A DNA stretch of 9,013 nt from the NCBI GenBank assembly GCA_027024625.1, contig JALVRY010000439.1, positions 1-9,013 of the forward strand. Reading direction: 5' to 3'. Both the position numbers and the translations under genes were made by a program. Every line of letters starts with the position of its first letter. Positions within the stretch are counted from its first letter, which is position 1. The stretch is from Thiotrichaceae bacterium. GTDB taxonomy: Bacteria > Pseudomonadota > Gammaproteobacteria > Thiotrichales > Thiotrichaceae. Below, in pieces: positions 6,399-9,013 of the stretch. Below the pieces are notes generated by a model that had not been told where the DNA came from, searched no databases, and saw nothing but the letters and a program-made list of their open reading frames with translations.

Positions 6399-6484
6399 TC
6401 AACTTTGTTGATCAGCGAGCATAAATTTAGGTTCTTTCACTCTATTTTCTGAGTGTTTACCTCATACAGAAGCGAGTATTCGCT
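6399..6484. other. Cluster of three short hairpins in the convergent gap
   Basis: Three perfect 5-bp stems follow one another: TCAAC/GTTGA (6399-6411), CACTC/GAGTG (6438-6455) and AGCGA/TCGCT (6471-6484). The last overlaps the first base of the stop codon of the convergent small exported protein gene. None has a clear U-tract. They may act in transcript ending or 3' protection. Confidence 0.35.
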
Positions 6485-6810
6485 TAATCGCATGGTCTAC
6501 TGGATAACAAATCTAACCTTGATTTAATTTTTGCAGTCTTACTTTTGCATTGAATTAAAGCTTCGGCTCTTAGCAAGGTTTCTTCACTGGCAAGTTCTTC
6601 TGTCACCGTAAGACACCATTGTTTTTGTTCCTCAATATCATCATTCCAACGCACCCCAGAAAAGTTGCAATTTGCATCCTGTGATGCTTTATACTGGGCT
6701 ACTGCCAACTTAGCGTAGTTATCACAAAATGATTCGCTAGCTGCAGATAAACCCATCGAAATAAAACTTGAAAAACTCAACAACAAAGATGTAAGAATAT
6801 ATTTATTCAT
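6484..6810 (-). CDS. Small cysteine-rich exported protein, function unknown
   Basis: The product is 108 residues. Residues 1-24 are a clear Sec signal peptide: Lys3, a hydrophobic core rich in Leu, Ser and Phe, and a likely cleavage after S-A or S-A-A near 23-24. The mature part of about 84 residues has five cysteines (29, 48, 66, 88, 107), an odd number, in a helical-looking charged chain. Notable blocks are C-D-N-Y-A-K-L-A-V-A-Q (29-39), N-C-N-F-S-G-V-R-W (47-55) and W-C-L (65-67). I have a general memory of unassigned proteobacterial proteins with a similar C-x-x-Y-A-x-x-A-V-x-Q plus C-x-F-x-G-x-R-W pattern, but no function for them. The frame extends eight codons upstream, but the start at 6810 is preferred because AAGGAGG lies six bases before it and the signal peptide then starts properly. 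It lies 81 bp downstream of the GTPase gene, same strand, and may be co-transcribed. Confidence 0.8.
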   Translation of the reverse strand: MNKYILTSLLLSFSSFISMGLSAASESFCDNYAKLAVAQYKASQDANCNFSGVRWNDDIEEQKQWCLTVTEELASEETLLRAEALIQCKSKTAKIKSRLDLLSSRPCD

Positions 6811-6891
6811 CTTTACCCTCCTTAATTTACTCATAAATCAACCCAAACCTCCTACTGTAGACAGCAGTGTTCCAATACAACCATAAGCTGC

Positions 6892-7830
6892 TCACTTTTT
6901 CTTTGATTTTCTTCTTGCCCTTCGAGCTTCTTTTTTTGCTGCTTTGATTTCTCGTATTTTATTAACTTCTACAATTTCTTTTTTCATCATTTCTGGTGTT
7001 TCGAGTGTAATCTCACCTAATGTGCCATCACGAAACTCTGTAACAAATATCTTTGATATACGATACAAATCCAAATGATTGCCAGCTCTAATACAACCTC
7101 TTTTTTTGCCTATAATGTTAAAGAATTCATATTCATCACGCGGAATCTCGTCTAATTGATAACGCTCGGTAAGCCTTTCAGGATATTTTTTTAATAAGTA
7201 CTCAGCAAGATAAGACGCAACATCTTCATATTCCAGTGCTGTATCTTTTATTGCTCCTGTCGATGCTAAACGATAGCCGCTATTCTGATTTTCAATATTT
7301 GGCCAAAGCATACCCGGGGTATCTAATAGAACAATGCCATTACCAAGGTCAATTCGTTGCTGGTGTTTTGTTACCGCAGGTTCATTACCTGTTTTTGCAA
7401 TGGTACGGCCGGCCAATGTGTTAATGATAGTTGACTTCCCAACATTAGGAATACCCATGATTAAAGCATGTATCGCCCTATCTCGATTTTTTCCTATTGG
7501 GATCATTTTTCTGCAAAGATCAGGTAAGGCTTGTGCTTTTGAAAAGTGGTGGGCATGTGTTTTTTGGTTTGTAACAGCCAGTGTTTTGACACCCTTGTCT
7601 TTTTCTAAAAAACTTTGCCAGTATTTTGTTGTTTCTGGATCAGCAAGATCACTTTTATTCAATACTTTGATGCAAGGCTTATCTCCACGAATATCTGCCA
7701 ACATTGGATTTTCACTACTAAAGGGAATACGAGCATCAAGAATCTCGATAAGTAAATCGACATTTGGCAATATTTTCTTTAACTCTTTACTGGCCTTATA
7801 CATATGACCAGGGTACCACTGGATTTGCAT
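6892..7830 (-). CDS. ylqF: Ribosome biogenesis GTPase, RbgA/YlqF type
   Basis: The product is a 312-residue circularly permuted GTPase of the YlqF/YawG family, whose Bacillus member RbgA acts in late assembly of the large ribosomal subunit. Order of motifs: the N-terminal W-Y-P-G-H-M (5-10), then G4 N-K-S-D (58-61), G1 G-I-P-N-V-G-K-S-T (126-134), a switch-like G-N-E-P-A-V-T-K near 148-155, and G3 D-T-P-G (170-173). G4 before G1 is the hallmark of the permuted family. The C-terminal domain ends in a Lys/Arg-rich tail (last 20 residues or so) suited to rRNA contact. AGGA lies about eight bases before the ATG, and an extended -10 promoter lies upstream. The family call is firm; the same ribosomal role in this organism is inferred. 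Confidence 0.92.
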   Translation of the reverse strand: MQIQWYPGHMYKASKELKKILPNVDLLIEILDARIPFSSENPMLADIRGDKPCIKVLNKSDLADPETTKYWQSFLEKDKGVKTLAVTNQKTHAHHFSKAQALPDLCRKMIPIGKNRDRAIHALIMGIPNVGKSTIINTLAGRTIAKTGNEPAVTKHQQRIDLGNGIVLLDTPGMLWPNIENQNSGYRLASTGAIKDTALEYEDVASYLAEYLLKKYPERLTERYQLDEIPRDEYEFFNIIGKKRGCIRAGNHLDLYRISKIFVTEFRDGTLGEITLETPEMMKKEIVEVNKIREIKAAKKEARRARRKSKKK

Positions 7831-7869
7831 ACTCTATTCCTGAGAGAAGCTCTAAATTAGTTATTAATA

Positions 7870-7878
7870 ATTATACCA
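7870..7878 (-). promoter_or_regulatory. Extended -10 promoter of the GTPase gene
   Basis: On the minus strand TGG-TATAAT is a perfect -10 hexamer with the TGn extension. It would start a transcript near 7863, about 33 bases before the GTPase ATG. No consensus -35 is visible at the expected distance, as is common for extended -10 promoters. A 10-bp palindrome TTATTAATAA (7861-7870) lies at the expected start point. Confidence 0.5.
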
Positions 7879-8143
7879 TTCGAAAAAATACCCTGCGGAT
7901 ATGCTGGACAGTACTGGAGAAAAATCTAAGTAAATTCAAATTTTATATACCCGAATCAAGCATTCTCAGCGTACTCCTCCGCAAAATAGCATAACTTATC
8001 GATTAATAGGTAAATATTAACAGGCATAAGGTTACTATTTGAACATGTAAAGAATCATTAAATTTTACCTAAGATACTTTCCACTTGCTAATTTTGAACT
8101 AGACTCCAAATCTGAGTCGTCAGTACGTTGCAGGAAGCATAAT
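7879..8143. other. Divergent intergenic region, no gene seen
   Basis: This stretch lies between the GTPase promoter and the exported DUF3298-type gene. It is AT-rich and has no credible ORF. It holds an 8-bp palindrome CAGTACTG, a loose inverted pair (TAGGTAAAT near 8007 and ATTTTACCTA near 8062), and GACTC/GAGTC arms at 8102-8118. The plus-strand gene must be read from a promoter here, but no pair of boxes is convincing. Confidence 0.5.
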
Positions 8144-8962
8144 ATGATTAAAATAATAGTATTTGTTTGCGGTATTATTATCTCTCTACTACTGATGACT
8201 GCCTCTGGAGAGAATCACAATACACCATCATCTATAAAGCCTTACACCATCAAACATTTTTATAAAAATAATAGTAGCTGTAATTCAAAGAATGAAAAAG
8301 GAACATGTGCAAGTATTGAAATTACCTACCCTGTATTCAATACATCAATCGGAAATTTTTCTGCATCCCAGTTGAATGAGATTATCCAAAAAGATCATAT
8401 CGTTTACACTGCTTACGATGACTCTACTGCCCACGGAGTAACAGCTTTTTCAGAAAAGTTTTTCAATGACTTTAGAGAATTCAACCAGAGTAATGAAGTT
8501 ACAACAGGAGACTGGGAGTTAAATAAGAATATTAATGTGGGTTTTTTAAATAGCACCATATTGACCCTAAAAGATGAAGAAAATGCTTATACTGGCGGTG
8601 CTCATGGCTTTTCCAGAGTGACATGGTTCTGCTTTAATATCAAATCAATGAAAGAATTAACATTGCAAGACATTCTCCTCTCGAAGAAAAAAAATCAACT
8701 CACATCAATTGCAGAGGGATATTTTCGTAAATTTCATGGTCTATCAGCAAACGAAAATTTAGAAAAGGCAGGATTTGATTTCCCAAATAACCATTTTGCA
8801 CTAAGCGATAACTTTGCCTTATTGAAAAAGGGGCTTTTATTTTATTACAACAGCTATGATATAGCGGCTTATGTCTTTGGACCTACTGAAATATTCATCC
8901 CATATGAAGAGCTTAGTGGTGTTATTAATCTAAATCTCCTTGATTTATCTTATTCAAAATGA
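8144..8962 (+). CDS. Exported DUF3298-type (RsiV-like C-terminal domain) protein
   Basis: The product is 272 residues. Residues 4-20 are a hydrophobic signal or membrane anchor, with a possible cleavage after A-S-G near 22. There is no lipobox. The rest should lie in the periplasm. The N-terminal half (about 55-140, with E-I-T-Y-P-V-F) fits the DUF4163-like partner region. The signature Y-T-G-G-A-H-G is at 149-155, and a DUF3298-type end runs from about 165 to 262, with L-L-F-Y-Y-N-S-Y-D-I-A-A-Y, then F-G-P, then I-P-Y-E-E-L. This domain pair is known from Bacillus RsiV, where it binds lysozyme, and PdaC. Here there is no cytoplasmic anti-sigma domain and no sigma-factor gene nearby, so a lysozyme-sensing role is not supported. 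Two close cysteines (46, 55) could form a disulfide. AGGA lies eight bases before the ATG. Base composition is clearly more AT-rich than in the fab genes. Confidence 0.8.
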   Translation: MIKIIVFVCGIIISLLLMTASGENHNTPSSIKPYTIKHFYKNNSSCNSKNEKGTCASIEITYPVFNTSIGNFSASQLNEIIQKDHIVYTAYDDSTAHGVTAFSEKFFNDFREFNQSNEVTTGDWELNKNINVGFLNSTILTLKDEENAYTGGAHGFSRVTWFCFNIKSMKELTLQDILLSKKKNQLTSIAEGYFRKFHGLSANENLEKAGFDFPNNHFALSDNFALLKKGLLFYYNSYDIAAYVFGPTEIFIPYEELSGVINLNLLDLSYSK

Positions 8963-9013
8963 TCATTTATCAAATCCTTTCGTTTCATTCGTTAACAAAT
9001 GGTGGTCTAATGG

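Noticed and set aside
7334..7994. Plus-strand open frames opposite and beyond the GTPase gene.
   Set aside because: Mostly antisense to the GTPase; no ribosome site or recognisable motif.

Overview
The window looks like chromosomal DNA of a moderately AT-rich gammaproteobacterium. The fabD-fabG-acpP-fabF gene order, the 72-residue IF-1 that is nearly identical to the enterobacterial one, and the PabB and FabF sequences all point there. A Thiotrichales-like lineage is possible, but I cannot fix the genus. I see no rRNA, tRNA, CRISPR array, transposase, phage gene or recognisable defence system. This is mainly a housekeeping region with a few unassigned exported proteins at its edges.

Layout. 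At 188-496 (+) lies a small SH3-like lipoprotein, followed by about 316 bp without a recognisable gene. From 5910 down to 813 (-) runs a fatty-acid synthesis cluster: fabD, fabG, acpP, fabF, then pabB for folate/p-aminobenzoate synthesis. FabD loads malonyl groups onto ACP (AcpP), FabF condenses acyl chains with malonyl-ACP, and FabG reduces the 3-keto product. pabB occupies the position that pabC holds in many relatives. A 121-bp inverted-repeat element with CACRGAG-type units fills the fabF-pabB gap. Three hairpins and a promoter/operator-like dyad fill the acpP-fabF gap.

Divergent from fabD is infA (6099-6317, +), with a good sigma70 promoter that overlaps a false upstream ATG and so settles the start codon. 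The convergent gap after infA (6318-6483) is packed with dyad symmetries, including a perfect 22-bp AT-rich palindrome. On the minus strand beyond it are a small cysteine-rich exported protein (6484-6810) and an RbgA/YlqF-type ribosome-assembly GTPase (6892-7830) with an extended -10 promoter. The window ends with an exported DUF3298-type protein (8144-8962, +).

I found no clearly new system. The points most worth a second look are the repeat element between fabF and pabB, the Ala in place of the usual catalytic Lys in PabB, the attenuator-like acpP-fabF gap with its dyad, the hairpin cluster after infA, and the cysteine-rich exported protein.
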